Origin: Desulfuromonadales bacterium
Lineage (GTDB): Bacteria; Desulfobacterota; Desulfuromonadia; Desulfuromonadales; JACZKF01
Reading direction: 5' to 3'
Length of the DNA: 51,085 bases
Assembly (NCBI GenBank): GCA_029289095.1
Contig: JARFUG010000017.1
Coordinates: 1-51,085 of the forward strand
Notes under the pieces: generated by a model
The model's database searches: none
What the model saw: only the letters and a program-made list of their open reading frames with translations
Told to the model about the DNA's origin: nothing
Translations under genes and position numbers: made by a program
Shown here: positions 40,834 through 49,622 of the stretch, in pieces
How positions within the stretch are numbered: position 1 is the stretch's first letter
How the letters are laid out: the number at the start of each line of letters is the position of its first letter

Positions 40834-41712
40834 TCACTCTATATTCTGTACCTGTTCGCGCACCTTCTCAAGCTCCGCCTTGATGGCGACGACGAGCCGG
40901 GTCAAATCCGCATCGTTGGACTTGGACCCCATGGTGTTGACCTCCCGGTTGAGTTCCTGCACCAGGAAATCCATTTGCCGGCCAATCGGCTCGGCGGCAT
41001 CGAAAAGGGTGCGAAACTGTGCAAGATGGCTGCGGAAGCGGACCATTTCTTCGCTGATGTCGCAGCGGTCGGCGAAAATGGCGATCTCCTGCGCCACACG
41101 CTGGGGATCGAAGACGACGTCCTGGCCCAGACGCGCGAGGCGCTCTGTAAGCTTCGCCTGCCATTCGGTCGCAACGTTGGGCGCACGCTCGCCGATATTG
41201 TCGAGGAGTTCCTCGACGGCCGAGATCCGCCCCTCGATATCGACACGCGTCGCCTCACCCTCCTGACGCCGCATCGCCTCAAGGGTATCGAGACTACGCT
41301 CAAGAGCCTGGCGAAGACAGTCGCGCACGAGTTCCTCCGCCACCTCTCCCTCGCGAACCGAGATGACATCTTTCTGCGCGGCAAGAAGGGCGGTCGGTAT
41401 CCCGTCCTGAAGACCAAAAGCCTCACGCATTTCTTCGAACACCGCAACGTAGGCCTGCGCCAAAGGACGGTTCAGCACCGGGACGGTCGAAGCGCCCACG
41501 GCGAATTCCTGGGTCACGAAGACATCGATCTTTCCGCGACGAAGACGCTCGCCGATCCGTTTCTTAATGTCGGCCTCGAAAATCAGCAAAGAGCGCGGCA
41601 CTTTGACCGCGATATCGGCATAGCGATGGTTCACCGATCTTATCTCCACGGTCAGCGAAACTCCCTCCGCGCTTGCCTGCCCCTTACCGAAACCTGTCAT
41701 GCTTCTGATCAT
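40834..41712 (-). CDS. yicC: YicC family RNA endonuclease-like protein
   Basis: A 292-residue protein starting MIRSMTGFGKGQ, the family's invariant N-terminus, and ending with QMDFLVQELNREVNTMGSKS and the DUF1732 tail ELEKVREQVQNIE. YicC proteins were recently linked to RNA degradation; the role here is by homology. An AGGAGGGG ribosome site fixes the start and excludes a 23-codon upstream extension. It is the first gene of yicC-gmk-rpoZ-spoT-ridA. Confidence 0.93.
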   Translation of the reverse strand: MIRSMTGFGKGQASAEGVSLTVEIRSVNHRYADIAVKVPRSLLIFEADIKKRIGERLRRGKIDVFVTQEFAVGASTVPVLNRPLAQAYVAVFEEMREAFGLQDGIPTALLAAQKDVISVREGEVAEELVRDCLRQALERSLDTLEAMRRQEGEATRVDIEGRISAVEELLDNIGERAPNVATEWQAKLTERLARLGQDVVFDPQRVAQEIAIFADRCDISEEMVRFRSHLAQFRTLFDAAEPIGRQMDFLVQELNREVNTMGSKSNDADLTRLVVAIKAELEKVREQVQNIE

Positions 41713-41802
41713 GCACCCCTCCTCGCGCAAAGGGTTCGTCTCCGGGCACGCTCCGGATCCGGATGTCTTAAAAAAATACAAATGAGCGGATTCAAGCCGC
41801 GA

Positions 41803-41831
41803 GGATAAGCCATAGGCGACCCAATCGTCAA
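41803..41831 (-). promoter_or_regulatory. Candidate promoter for the yicC-gmk-rpoZ-spoT operon
   Basis: -35 TTGACG and -10 TTATCC are separated by 17 bp, about 90 bp before the yicC start codon. It is the best -35/-10 pair in the divergent gap. Confidence 0.4.
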
Positions 41832-41931
41832 GGAATGAATGGAACGCTCTACCAACCCTTTTCTCTTTCCAGCGGCAGCGGCAAACTATACACTGCCCTG
41901 ATTCACGGATTCAGAAAGGGAGTCAGCCGCA

Positions 41932-44900
41932 ATGCGCCGTCGGATGAAGAAATGCAGCGGGATCGTCGCACTTCTCGTGATCGGAATTTTCAGCTTCTGC
42001 TGCGCCGACGCCTACCAGATAGGCGCCGTCCCGCACACTGAAAAACTCCTCATCGCCGACACTCCCCATTTCCGCATCATTCACCAGAAATCACTCACCG
42101 ACTCTGTCCCCCTCCTTGCCCGGTACGCCGAGGAAGCTTACGCCGTTCTGACCGAAATCTACCGCTGGCGCCCGCGGGGGAGAATCGACCTTCTTTATGT
42201 CGACTCGCTCGATACGCACAACGGATGGGCCACCGTCGTCCCTCACAACACCATCCTGATCTACGCGGCGGGGGCCGAGCCGGGATCGAGCATCTATGCT
42301 CCCGGCAATGATCTTCGGCGCACGATGCACCATGAGCTCACACACGTCCTCAACATGGACATGCGTTTCGGCTACAATCGCCTCTTCTCCAGGCTCTTCG
42401 GCAAGGCCCTCCCTTTCGGCGACCCCCTTTCGGGTGCGATCTCCCTTTTTTCCACCTCCCCGGCCGCCCTCACTCCTGCCTGGTATCTCGAGGGGCAGGC
42501 GATCTGGGCCGAGACGCAGTTCGCTCCCCCCGGCCGGGGGGAATCGACCTTCATCGATATGCTTTTTCGCTGCGCCGTACGCGACGACAATCTCCTCCCC
42601 TACTCCAGGTGGCACCTGGAGATCCCCCATTGGCCCTACGGCCTGGGAGCCTACATTTACGGAGCCCGCCTCATCGAAGAGATCGACTCTGGCGCCTCCA
42701 GCGACGAGGAGATCGGCGCACTCAACGAAGAGATCGCCCGGGGAATCCTTTTCGACAGCAGCCGTGCGGCCCGGCGCTCGACCGGGTCGAGTTTCGAGGC
42801 GCTCTCCGCTCGGGCACTTTCCCGGGAAAGCGCCCTTCAGCGCGAGCGCCTCGCCATCTTGACAAGTCTTCCCGTCACTCCTGTCCCTCGCCTCACTCCC
42901 GAGGGGATGAGCGTCGGAGTCCCGGTCGTCCTCGGTTCTTCCGTCTACTTTCTGGCTGCCGTCGAGGAGGAGTCGAGCCGGCTTCATCTCTACGATTTAA
43001 ATACGGGCGAGGTGCACAGGACAGCCTCCGCCAGAACAACCCCCCGTTTCGGAAGCCTCTCGGCAGACCGCAGGACGGGATCGATCGTCTACACCCGGCT
43101 CAACATCCGGAGCAACGACAACCTGTGGTATGAGGTGCGTCGCTTCGATCCCGCGAGCGGCATCGATTCCCTGGTCACCGCAGATGGGCGTTACCGCGCG
43201 GTCGACGTTTCGCCCGACGGGCGAAGACTCGCCGCCGTGAGCCAGCGTGGCGGAAAATCTCATCTGTCAGAACTCCCCTTCGATGCCGACGGAAACCTCG
43301 GAGCCGAGCAGATTCTCCTGGCGCTGCCCCCTGAAAGCGACCTCTCCTCGCCCCGCTACTCCCCGGACGGAGCATATCTGTCGTATGTCGAAGCCGACAG
43401 GGGGGGCTTCCGGCTCAAGCTCTTCGACACGCAGAGCGGATCGCACCGGGTCATCTTCGCCTCCTCTTCGGGAATTATCGCCCCGACATGGCGCCCTGGC
43501 GGGGAGTTCCTCATCTTCGGCAGCGACCTCAACGGCGTTTTCAATCTGTACGAGATCGATGCAAAGGGCAAGACTCCCCCGGTGGCGCTGACCCATGTGA
43601 CTGGAGGGCTCTTCTTCCCTGCTTTCTCTGAAGACGGCCGTCATCTCTTCGCCGTCTCCTACGACGGGTTCGGGCCACACCTGACGCAGATCTCCTATCG
43701 CGCCGACATCCCGGCAGAGTCTCTTCCCGCCGTCACTCTGACCGGGGGGGAGACTCCCCCCGCCCGGTTCGCATCGCTCAGGGAGGCGGGAGAGGTCTCC
43801 GGACGGGAGGCTGCAGAAGCCCTCCCCTTCTCTCGTCCCTACAACTCTTTCTCCCACATCCGCTTCGATTACTGGGCGCCGTGGCTCACGGCCAGCGCCG
43901 ACGGCGTACAGGGAGGCGCCGGCGCCTCCTTTTCCGACCCAAGCCGCTTTCAGGATCTGAAGCTTCTCGCCGGGATCGAATCGCGCTACGACACCCCTGT
44001 CGGGGGCGCCTTCTACACCTATCGAGGGATCTGGCCGGACATTCGCCTCTACGGCTCTGCTCAGCAGAATTTCTATTACAACCTGTTGCGAAGCGAAACG
44101 ACTGGAAGGCGCTTCGATCACGCCGAAGAGACGAGACGCTACGGGACTGTTCTCGATTTTCCCTTTCTTCGCATCGATCGCCGCATCACCCTCGAACTCG
44201 GGTACGAGTACAGGGACCGCCGTTTCATTCAGGAGGTGGCGGACGTCACCAGAAATATCCCTCTTTCGATCCCGGCATCCGAGCTCAACGAGGGACTTTT
44301 GTGGACGCGACTGAACTATTTCGATGCACAGAATTATGGACGCAGCAACTCCGTCGAGGATGGAAGGCTGCTGTCACTCGGCGCCGAGTGGTCGAGCCGC
44401 GCCTTGGGGGGAGAGCTTGATCGCTCACGAGTCCTTGCAACCTGGAACGAGTATCTCCCCATCCCCTGGGGGAACAATCACGTCCTGAAGCTCTCGGCCG
44501 TTTACGGTTTTGGCGGCGGCGATCGCATAGCCCAGGGGCTCTTCGGCCTCGGAGGGCTGTTCGACCCGGTTGGAGTCCAAACGCCGGGGCTCCCTGATCG
44601 CCTGCCGATACGCGGGTATCCGAGCAATTTTCGAACCGGCGAACGCGTGATCAAAGCAGAGGCGGCTTATCGTTTCCCCATCCTGGATCTCTCCCGCGGG
44701 CGCGAGGGAGCTTTTCCGGTCTATTCCCGGCAAATCTTCGCCGAACTCTTCTATGAAGGGGGGCGGACCTGGAAGGGGCAGGGTTCTTCAGACGAACAGT
44801 GGATGACATCCGCCGGCGCCGAGATCAACTATTCCCTCCGGATACTGCGATACGTCGCCTTCGCCCCGGGGATCGGCGTTGCATACGCTCCTGAGCGCGC

Positions 44901-44952
44901 TGCGCAGAAGGTGCAGTCCTATCTCACCATCAAGGGATGGGTCAACTTCTGA
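41932..44952 (+). CDS. Exported protein: metallopeptidase-like domain + beta-propeller + outer-membrane barrel
   Basis: A 1006-residue protein. A signal peptide covers about 1-27 (IVALLVIGIFSFCCADA). Residues 40-300 resemble a gluzincin (peptidase MA-like): HHELTHV (HExxH at 134-138) and WYLEGQAIWAE with Glu187 as the likely third zinc ligand. About 320-600 carry PD40/TolB-like propeller repeats (SPDGRRLAAVS, SPDGAYLSYV, FSEDGRHLFAVS). About 630-1006 form an Omp85-like barrel with LPIRGYPSNFRTGERVIKAE, an RGY-type motif, ending in GWVNF with the terminal Phe favoured by the Bam machinery. No POTRA repeats are seen. The parts are continuous in frame. The function is unknown; a surface protease tethered by its own barrel is inference. 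Confidence 0.88.
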   Translation: MRRRMKKCSGIVALLVIGIFSFCCADAYQIGAVPHTEKLLIADTPHFRIIHQKSLTDSVPLLARYAEEAYAVLTEIYRWRPRGRIDLLYVDSLDTHNGWATVVPHNTILIYAAGAEPGSSIYAPGNDLRRTMHHELTHVLNMDMRFGYNRLFSRLFGKALPFGDPLSGAISLFSTSPAALTPAWYLEGQAIWAETQFAPPGRGESTFIDMLFRCAVRDDNLLPYSRWHLEIPHWPYGLGAYIYGARLIEEIDSGASSDEEIGALNEEIARGILFDSSRAARRSTGSSFEALSARALSRESALQRERLAILTSLPVTPVPRLTPEGMSVGVPVVLGSSVYFLAAVEEESSRLHLYDLNTGEVHRTASARTTPRFGSLSADRRTGSIVYTRLNIRSNDNLWYEVRRFDPASGIDSLVTADGRYRAVDVSPDGRRLAAVSQRGGKSHLSELPFDADGNLGAEQILLALPPESDLSSPRYSPDGAYLSYVEADRGGFRLKLFDTQSGSHRVIFASSSGIIAPTWRPGGEFLIFGSDLNGVFNLYEIDAKGKTPPVALTHVTGGLFFPAFSEDGRHLFAVSYDGFGPHLTQISYRADIPAESLPAVTLTGGETPPARFASLREAGEVSGREAAEALPFSRPYNSFSHIRFDYWAPWLTASADGVQGGAGASFSDPSRFQDLKLLAGIESRYDTPVGGAFYTYRGIWPDIRLYGSAQQNFYYNLLRSETTGRRFDHAEETRRYGTVLDFPFLRIDRRITLELGYEYRDRRFIQEVADVTRNIPLSIPASELNEGLLWTRLNYFDAQNYGRSNSVEDGRLLSLGAEWSSRALGGELDRSRVLATWNEYLPIPWGNNHVLKLSAVYGFGGGDRIAQGLFGLGGLFDPVGVQTPGLPDRLPIRGYPSNFRTGERVIKAEAAYRFPILDLSRGREGAFPVYSRQIFAELFYEGGRTWKGQGSSDEQWMTSAGAEINYSLRILRYVAFAPGIGVAYAPERAAQKVQSYLTIKGWVNF

Positions 44953-45153
44953 TCTCCCCCAAAGCAGAATTTCCGTACCCCCTGGATGCCGACCCATGTT
45001 CCGATTCGTATTTGCACCTTGGTTTTCATCCGGTAAAATTGTGGAGCGTGCGAATATTCAATCAGTTGCCCAAAAGGAGGAGCACCACCGCACCAAGCTG
45101 TCGTATCAATGACTTGACATCATCTTGACACTCTGTAGAAAGGATGGAATCAA

Positions 45154-45675
45154 ATGAAAAAAACATTGATCTTCTTTATCGTTGCCTGCTCTCTTGCGTT
45201 CACGACATCGGCGGCTGCCGCCAATTACCTGGGGGTGAAGGGGGGGATCTTCTTCCCTGCCGCAGGCGGTCTCAACGACGGCTACAATATCGAATTGGCC
45301 TATGGCCTGAACACCTCCTACCTGCACCCCAATTCGGCGGTGGAGATCGGACTCGGCTACTATAATGCCGATCGGCGCCGGACCGAGCTGTCGGTGATTC
45401 CGGTCACCGCCACGTTCATTATCAACAGTGATCCGGGCGGACCGTTCAATCTGTACGGCGGCGCAGGGGTGGGAGCCTACTTCTCTGACCTTGAGGTCAA
45501 CAATGTAGACGACAGCGACGTCAATCTCGGACTGAACTTCGTCGGAGGATTCGACTTCCCGATGAGCCCGAATCTCAGTCTTGGGCCCGAACTCAAGTAT
45601 GTCGTCGCCGGCAAGCACAACGGCGTCCGGGTCGGCGGCCTCTTTTTGAACCTGGGACTGAAGCTCAGGTTCTGA
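45154..45675 (+). CDS. Small outer-membrane beta-barrel protein
   Basis: A 173-residue precursor. The signal peptide ends near TSAAAA-N, and the mature part has alternating strands (YLGVKGGIFFPA, AVEIGLGYYNAD, FNLYGGAGVGAYFSD, LSLGPELKYVVAGKH) ending GLKLRF with a terminal Phe. It resembles eight-stranded outer-membrane barrels. It lies 200 bp after the three-module protein on the same strand; two TTGACA boxes (45114, 45125) lie close upstream, but no good -10 leaves room for a leader. Distinct in sequence from the barrel gene at 33.1 kb. Confidence 0.8.
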   Translation: MKKTLIFFIVACSLAFTTSAAAANYLGVKGGIFFPAAGGLNDGYNIELAYGLNTSYLHPNSAVEIGLGYYNADRRRTELSVIPVTATFIINSDPGGPFNLYGGAGVGAYFSDLEVNNVDDSDVNLGLNFVGGFDFPMSPNLSLGPELKYVVAGKHNGVRVGGLFLNLGLKLRF

Positions 45676-45688
45676 TCCTGCCTTATCA

Positions 45689-45724
45689 AGGGGTCACAAG
45701 AACCGTCCGGGCCTTGTGACCCCT
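45689..45724. repeat. Perfect 12-bp inverted repeat between convergent genes
   Basis: AGGGGTCACAAG and CTTGTGACCCCT flank a 12-base loop. No T-tract follows on either strand. It may act as a transcript-end hairpin for the convergent barrel and alcohol dehydrogenase genes, or be a dispersed palindrome. Confidence 0.75.
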
Positions 45725-45746
45725 AACAGACGCGGTCGCATGAAAA

Positions 45747-46928
45747 CTAATGCACTGTCTGCGGCCTCATCACCACCTTCACGCAACCGTCCTCCTTCTC
45801 TCTGAAAATCCGATAGCCTTGCGGCGCCTCCTCGAGTGTAAGCCGGTGAGTGATCAGGAAGGAAGGATCGAACTCTCCCCGCTCGATGCGGCCGAGAAGT
45901 TCGGACATATAGCGGTGCACATGCGTCTGTCCCATCTTCAGAGTCAGTCCCTTATTGAAGGCGGCGCCGAAGTTGACTTTGTCCACCACCCCGCCGTAGA
46001 CACCGGGAATGGAAACCGTTCCCCCTTTGCGGCAGGCCTGGATTGCCTCGCGAAGGACGGTGGGACGGTCCGTCTGCAGGCGGCCAAGGTGCTTCGCCTT
46101 GTCGTACCATCCGAGAGGACCGCCTCCGTGCGCTTCCATCCCGACGGCATCGATACAGGCATCGGGGCCGCGACCGCCTGTCATCTCCTTCAGGGCCTCC
46201 TGGATGTCGATCTGGGCATGATTGAGTGTTTCTGCGCCGCAATGGCTTCGCGCCATCTCCAGACGCTCCGGAATGTAATCAATGCCTATCACCCGACCGG
46301 CGCCGAGGTGGCGAGCAGCCAGCATGGCGAACTGCCCCACCGGACCGCACCCCCAAACCGCCACCACATCGCCGACCTTGATGCCGCATTCGTCGGCAGC
46401 CTGCCAACCGGTAGGCAGAATGTCTGAGAGAAAGAGGCTCTGTTCGTCGTTGAGGTGCTCGGGAATTTTGATGGGGCCGACATCGGCGTACGGCACTCGG
46501 ACATACTCGGCCTGTCCCCCGGCGTATCCGCCCATCATGTGCGAATAGCCGAAAATTCCGGCGCACGGGTGTCCGTACATCTTCTCGGAGATCCACGCCT
46601 TGGGGTTCGAGTTGTCGCAAAGGGAGAACTCCCCCTTTCTGCAATAGAAACAATTGCCGCACGCAATGGGAAAGGGAACGACGACCCTGTCTCCCTCCTT
46701 CAGATTTTCCACCGACGCGCCGACCGCGACAACCTCTCCCATGAACTCATGCCCCAGGATGTCCCCCTTCCGCATCGCCGGAATATAACCGTCGTATAGA
46801 TGGAGGTCCGACCCGCAGATCGCGGTCAACGAGACCTTCACGACGGCGTCCCGTGGATTGAGTATCTGCGGATCGGGGACCGTTTCGACCGCCACCTCGT
46901 GTATTCCGTTCCAGCATACGGCTTTCAT
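45747..46928 (-). CDS. Zinc-dependent alcohol dehydrogenase (formaldehyde-dehydrogenase-like)
   Basis: A 393-residue medium-chain dehydrogenase. The catalytic zinc ligands are in [11 protein letters not shown] and GHEFMGEV, the structural zinc in [15 protein letters not shown], and the NAD fold in [17 protein letters not shown] with Asp ([10 protein letters not shown]) favouring NAD. An insert ([20 protein letters not shown]) matches the formaldehyde-dehydrogenase-like subgroup, often glutathione-independent. The substrate is not predictable. The downstream SRPBCC gene lies upstream in transcription, separated only by heptad repeats. Confidence 0.9.
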   Translation of the reverse strand: MKAVCWNGIHEVAVETVPDPQILNPRDAVVKVSLTAICGSDLHLYDGYIPAMRKGDILGHEFMGEVVAVGASVENLKEGDRVVVPFPIACGNCFYCRKGEFSLCDNSNPKAWISEKMYGHPCAGIFGYSHMMGGYAGGQAEYVRVPYADVGPIKIPEHLNDEQSLFLSDILPTGWQAADECGIKVGDVVAVWGCGPVGQFAMLAARHLGAGRVIGIDYIPERLEMARSHCGAETLNHAQIDIQEALKEMTGGRGPDACIDAVGMEAHGGGPLGWYDKAKHLGRLQTDRPTVLREAIQACRKGGTVSIPGVYGGVVDKVNFGAAFNKGLTLKMGQTHVHRYMSELLGRIERGEFDPSFLITHRLTLEEAPQGYRIFREKEDGCVKVVMRPQTVH

Positions 46929-46959
46929 GGGCCTGTTCCTTTTTCTCTTATCATTTTCT

Positions 46960-46994
46960 CTGACTCCTGGCTTCTGACTCCTGAATTCTGCTTT
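46960..46994. repeat. Heptad array CTGACTC / CTGGCTT
   Basis: Five 7-bp units (CTGACTC, CTGGCTT, CTGACTC, CTGAATT, CTGCTTT) end exactly at the stop codon of the SRPBCC gene and fill half the gap to the alcohol dehydrogenase. The consensus differs from the other arrays, but the period and the abutting of a stop codon are shared. Confidence 0.8.
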
Positions 46995-47702
46995 TCAGTG
47001 TCCCCTCGGCTGTCCCTCGACAGTCGGCACTTCCCCCGTCTCCATCAGACTCTTGAATCTTCGCACATCTTCGCGCACCATCTGTGAGAGAAGCGGGTTT
47101 ATCCACTTTGCAGCGGCGCCCGTGATCCCCCGGGATGGATGGTACTCGATCGTCACGTGCACTTCAGTTCCCTCGCCATCCGGCGCCTCGACGAAGCGCA
47201 CCTCTCCTTCGTTCTCGATATCTGATCCCGGCAGAGAACGCCAGGCAATCCTCTCGCCGGGAGCCTCGTCGACAATTTCGGCTTCCCAGATCATTGGAGC
47301 GAGGCCGCCGGGAGAGTGCGCGGTCCAGACCGATCTCTTATCATCCATCTGCCGCACCGATTCGAGGTGGCTCATGAAAAGCGGGAGATTTTCCAGATCG
47401 CGCCAGAAAACAAAGAGTTCGTCCCGAGGGCGCAGGACAGTCACGGATTCACGCATTCGGATGTTCCGAAGATCGCCTTCGCCCTGCGCCGTGTTGAGCC
47501 CGAGTTTTCCGTATGTGGCGCAGTGACCGGTAGCTCCCCGATAAAGGAGCCCGCCGCCCAGGGCGGCCATTGCCATTCCTCCGAAGGAGCCGCGCGTCAG
47601 GCCGTAGATCGTGAGCAGCCCTCCTCCAAGCAGAGAAGCCAGGCGCTCACTCCCCCCGACGTTGATCCCGTGGTTTTGCATTTCGCTCGTTGAAAAAGTC
47701 AT
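46995..47702 (-). CDS. SRPBCC family protein with DUF2892-like membrane region
   Basis: A 235-residue protein. Residues 10-65 are a DUF2892-like hydrophobic pair (SERLASLLGGGLLTIYGLTR; MAMAALGGGLLYRGATGHC). From about 80 an SRPBCC/polyketide-cyclase fold follows (VFWRDLENLPLFMSHLESVR; IAWRSLPGSDIENEGEVRF; VHVTIEYHPSRG). The AGGAGGAAG ribosome site supports the start. This pairing with a zinc alcohol dehydrogenase recurs in bacteria; the ligand bound by the SRPBCC pocket is unknown. Confidence 0.88.
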   Translation of the reverse strand: MTFSTSEMQNHGINVGGSERLASLLGGGLLTIYGLTRGSFGGMAMAALGGGLLYRGATGHCATYGKLGLNTAQGEGDLRNIRMRESVTVLRPRDELFVFWRDLENLPLFMSHLESVRQMDDKRSVWTAHSPGGLAPMIWEAEIVDEAPGERIAWRSLPGSDIENEGEVRFVEAPDGEGTEVHVTIEYHPSRGITGAAAKWINPLLSQMVREDVRRFKSLMETGEVPTVEGQPRGH

Positions 47703-47782
47703 GGTCGCTTCCTCCTTGCGTGAATGCAGGCTAACAGATTTTTCTCTGTCGGCAACAGGACTTCGCCTCTTTTAATCTCATG

Positions 47783-47817
47783 AAAAAAGACGGCGAACCT
47801 TTTGGGTTCGCCGTCTT
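47783..47817 (-). terminator. Intrinsic terminator of the zinc-ribbon gene
   Basis: A perfect 13-bp stem (AAGACGGCGAACC / GGTTCGCCGTCTT) with a short loop; on the minus strand it is followed by TTTTTT. It lies about 40 bp after the small zinc-ribbon gene. Confidence 0.92.
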
Positions 47818-47855
47818 CGGCCCTGTACCTGATTTTTTTTCATATCAGACGGTCG

Positions 47856-48005
47856 TCAACCTTCCTCGTCGTAAGCGCAGGTCACGATATCTGCCTTGAT
47901 CAACCCGGAACACTCGGGGCATTCTCTCTCGCCGTTGTCTTCCCGGATCAGAAGCTCCTCTTCAGGAAAGAGCATACTGCACTTGCTGCAACGTCTGTCG
48001 CTCAT
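47856..48005 (-). CDS. 49-residue zinc-ribbon protein
   Basis: A small acidic protein with two Cys pairs, CSKC (6-9) and CPEC (29-32), plus a single Cys43; the residues between are MLFPEEELLIREDNGERE. Two CxxC knuckles fit a rubredoxin-like or zinc-ribbon fold. It is well supported as a gene: a GGAGG lies five bases before the ATG, a perfect -10 TATAAT lies upstream, and a strong terminator lies downstream. I do not recognise a named family. It sits between narK2 and the SRPBCC gene, both on its strand, but has its own signals. Confidence 0.8.
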   Translation of the reverse strand: MSDRRCSKCSMLFPEEELLIREDNGERECPECSGLIKADIVTCAYDEEG

Positions 48006-48038
48006 ATCAACCTCCTGTCGAAAATCGCTGCTGTCCTA

Positions 48039-48044
48039 ATTATA
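48039..48044 (-). promoter_or_regulatory. -10 box of the zinc-ribbon gene
   Basis: A perfect TATAAT on the minus strand, 33 bp before the start codon. The -35 region (near GGGAAA at 17 bp) is weak, so the promoter may need an activator. Confidence 0.5.
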
Positions 48045-48086
48045 ACTCAAAAAGTCGCAGTTTTCCCGTCTTCTCCCGGCTTTGTT

Positions 48087-49511
48087 TCAACATGGCATTT
48101 CGGCCTTGCGCCGCGAGTAGTACCACCATGTCATGACGATGCAGGTGAGATAAAAGGCAACAAAGCCGTAGAGTGCTGCCTCGGGACCTCCGGTCATGCT
48201 GATGGAGGTTCCGTAGCTTTTCGGGATAAAGAAACCGCCGTAGGCGCCGATGGCGGAGCTGAACCCCAGCACCGCGGCCGCTTCCTTGTTGGCATCCTTG
48301 ATCGCCTGTTCCTGGGCCAGTGGACCGCCACCCGCGGCCTCGCGCTGCCGTTCAGTCATGAAGATGACCGGCACCATACGGAAGGTCGATCCGTTGCCGA
48401 TCCCGGTGGTGATGAAGAGGAGCATGAACATCGCCAGGAATCCCCAGAAACTTCCTCCGCTTGCGCCGGATGGGAGGAAGTAGAGGACGCCGAAGACTGC
48501 GGCCGACATGGCGATGAAATTCCAGAACGTCACCCGGGCGCCGCCGAGTTTGTCCGAGAGCCAGCCCCCCAACGGTCTGATCAGAGCGCCGACCAGGGGG
48601 CCGAGAAAGGCGTACTTCGTCGGATCGACGGCAGGAAACTGGGTTTTGATGAGCATGGGAAAACCTGCTGCATAGCCGATGAAAGAGCCGAATGTACCGA
48701 TATAGAGCCAGCACATCAGCCAGTTGTGCTTGCGGCGGAAGATGACCGATTGGTCCTTGAAGGACGCCTTGGCCGTCGCGAGATCGTTCATGCCGAACCA
48801 TGCCGCGAGCGCCGAGAGGGCGATGAAAGGGACCCAGATAAAGCCGGCATTCTGTAGCCACATCTGTTTCGTGACGTTCCCGCTGGACCAGGTCAGGGGC
48901 TCGCCCCCAAAGGCGCCGAAGACGCCGGCGGTAATGACCAGAGGAACGACGAACTGCACAGTGGACACCCCGAGGTTCCCCAGACCAGCATTGAGACCTA
49001 GAGCCGTCCCCTTCTGGGACTTCGGAAAGAAGAAACTGATGTTTGCCATGCTGGAGGCGAAATTGCCTCCCCCGAAGCCGCACAGCAGAGCCAGAACGAG
49101 CATGACGGCAAAGGGGGTGGAGGTGTTCTGCACGGCGAAACCGATCCCCACGGCGGGCAGAAGCAAAGAGGCGGTGCTGATGGCGGTCCATCTCCGGCCG
49201 CCAAAAATAGGGACCATGAAGGAGTAAAAGATGCGCAGCGTCGCCCCGGAAAGGGCCGGCAGTGCCGCAAGCCAGAAGAGCTGGTTGGAGCTGTAGGTGA
49301 AGCCCAGGTTGGGTAGATTGACAACGACCACGCTCCACACCATCCACACGGCAAAGGCCAGCAGCAGGTTGGGGATGGAGATCCAGAGGTTGCGCTGGGC
49401 GATGCGTTTGCCCTCCGTTTCCCAGAATGCAGAGTCTTCGGGTTCCCAGCGCGTCAGCAGGTACTTCGACGCCGGAGAAGAGGGGTCGGCGGTGCGGGTT
49501 GCGTTGTTCAT
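48087..49511 (-). CDS. narK2: Nitrate/nitrite transporter, NarK2 type
   Basis: A 474-residue MFS protein of the nitrate-nitrite porter family with 12 predicted membrane helices. The nitrate signatures GFGGGNFASSMANISFFFP and GSFIGYAAGFPMLIK are complete, with conserved Arg in the substrate path (GATLRIFYSFMVP; RPLGGWLSDKLGG). A hydrophilic N-terminal extension (about 45 residues) precedes the first helix. It matches the NarK2/NarU-like group, thought to exchange nitrate for nitrite. A GGAGGCACTCT ribosome site supports the start. It is the last gene of the narI-narK1-narK2 run. Confidence 0.92.
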   Translation of the reverse strand: MNNATRTADPSSPASKYLLTRWEPEDSAFWETEGKRIAQRNLWISIPNLLLAFAVWMVWSVVVVNLPNLGFTYSSNQLFWLAALPALSGATLRIFYSFMVPIFGGRRWTAISTASLLLPAVGIGFAVQNTSTPFAVMLVLALLCGFGGGNFASSMANISFFFPKSQKGTALGLNAGLGNLGVSTVQFVVPLVITAGVFGAFGGEPLTWSSGNVTKQMWLQNAGFIWVPFIALSALAAWFGMNDLATAKASFKDQSVIFRRKHNWLMCWLYIGTFGSFIGYAAGFPMLIKTQFPAVDPTKYAFLGPLVGALIRPLGGWLSDKLGGARVTFWNFIAMSAAVFGVLYFLPSGASGGSFWGFLAMFMLLFITTGIGNGSTFRMVPVIFMTERQREAAGGGPLAQEQAIKDANKEAAAVLGFSSAIGAYGGFFIPKSYGTSISMTGGPEAALYGFVAFYLTCIVMTWWYYSRRKAEMPC

Positions 49512-49622
49512 AGAGTGCCTCCAGTTTAAAAATACCGGTTGCCGCGGTGGGGATGCAAAGTTCTTCGTATCAGGTTTTCTCCGCAGCCTCCGCGATAAAA
49601 AAAAGTGAATTCGATCCGCGGG

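Noticed and set aside
41932-44952. Reading the 1006-residue protein as two genes joined by a sequencing error
   Set aside because: The frame is continuous, there is no internal ribosome site or start at the propeller or barrel borders, and one signal peptide at the N-terminus explains export of the whole chain.
45114-45141. Promoter TTGACA-N16-TAGAAA before the small barrel gene
   Set aside because: Its transcript would start about at the ribosome site, leaving no leader, so I do not list it.
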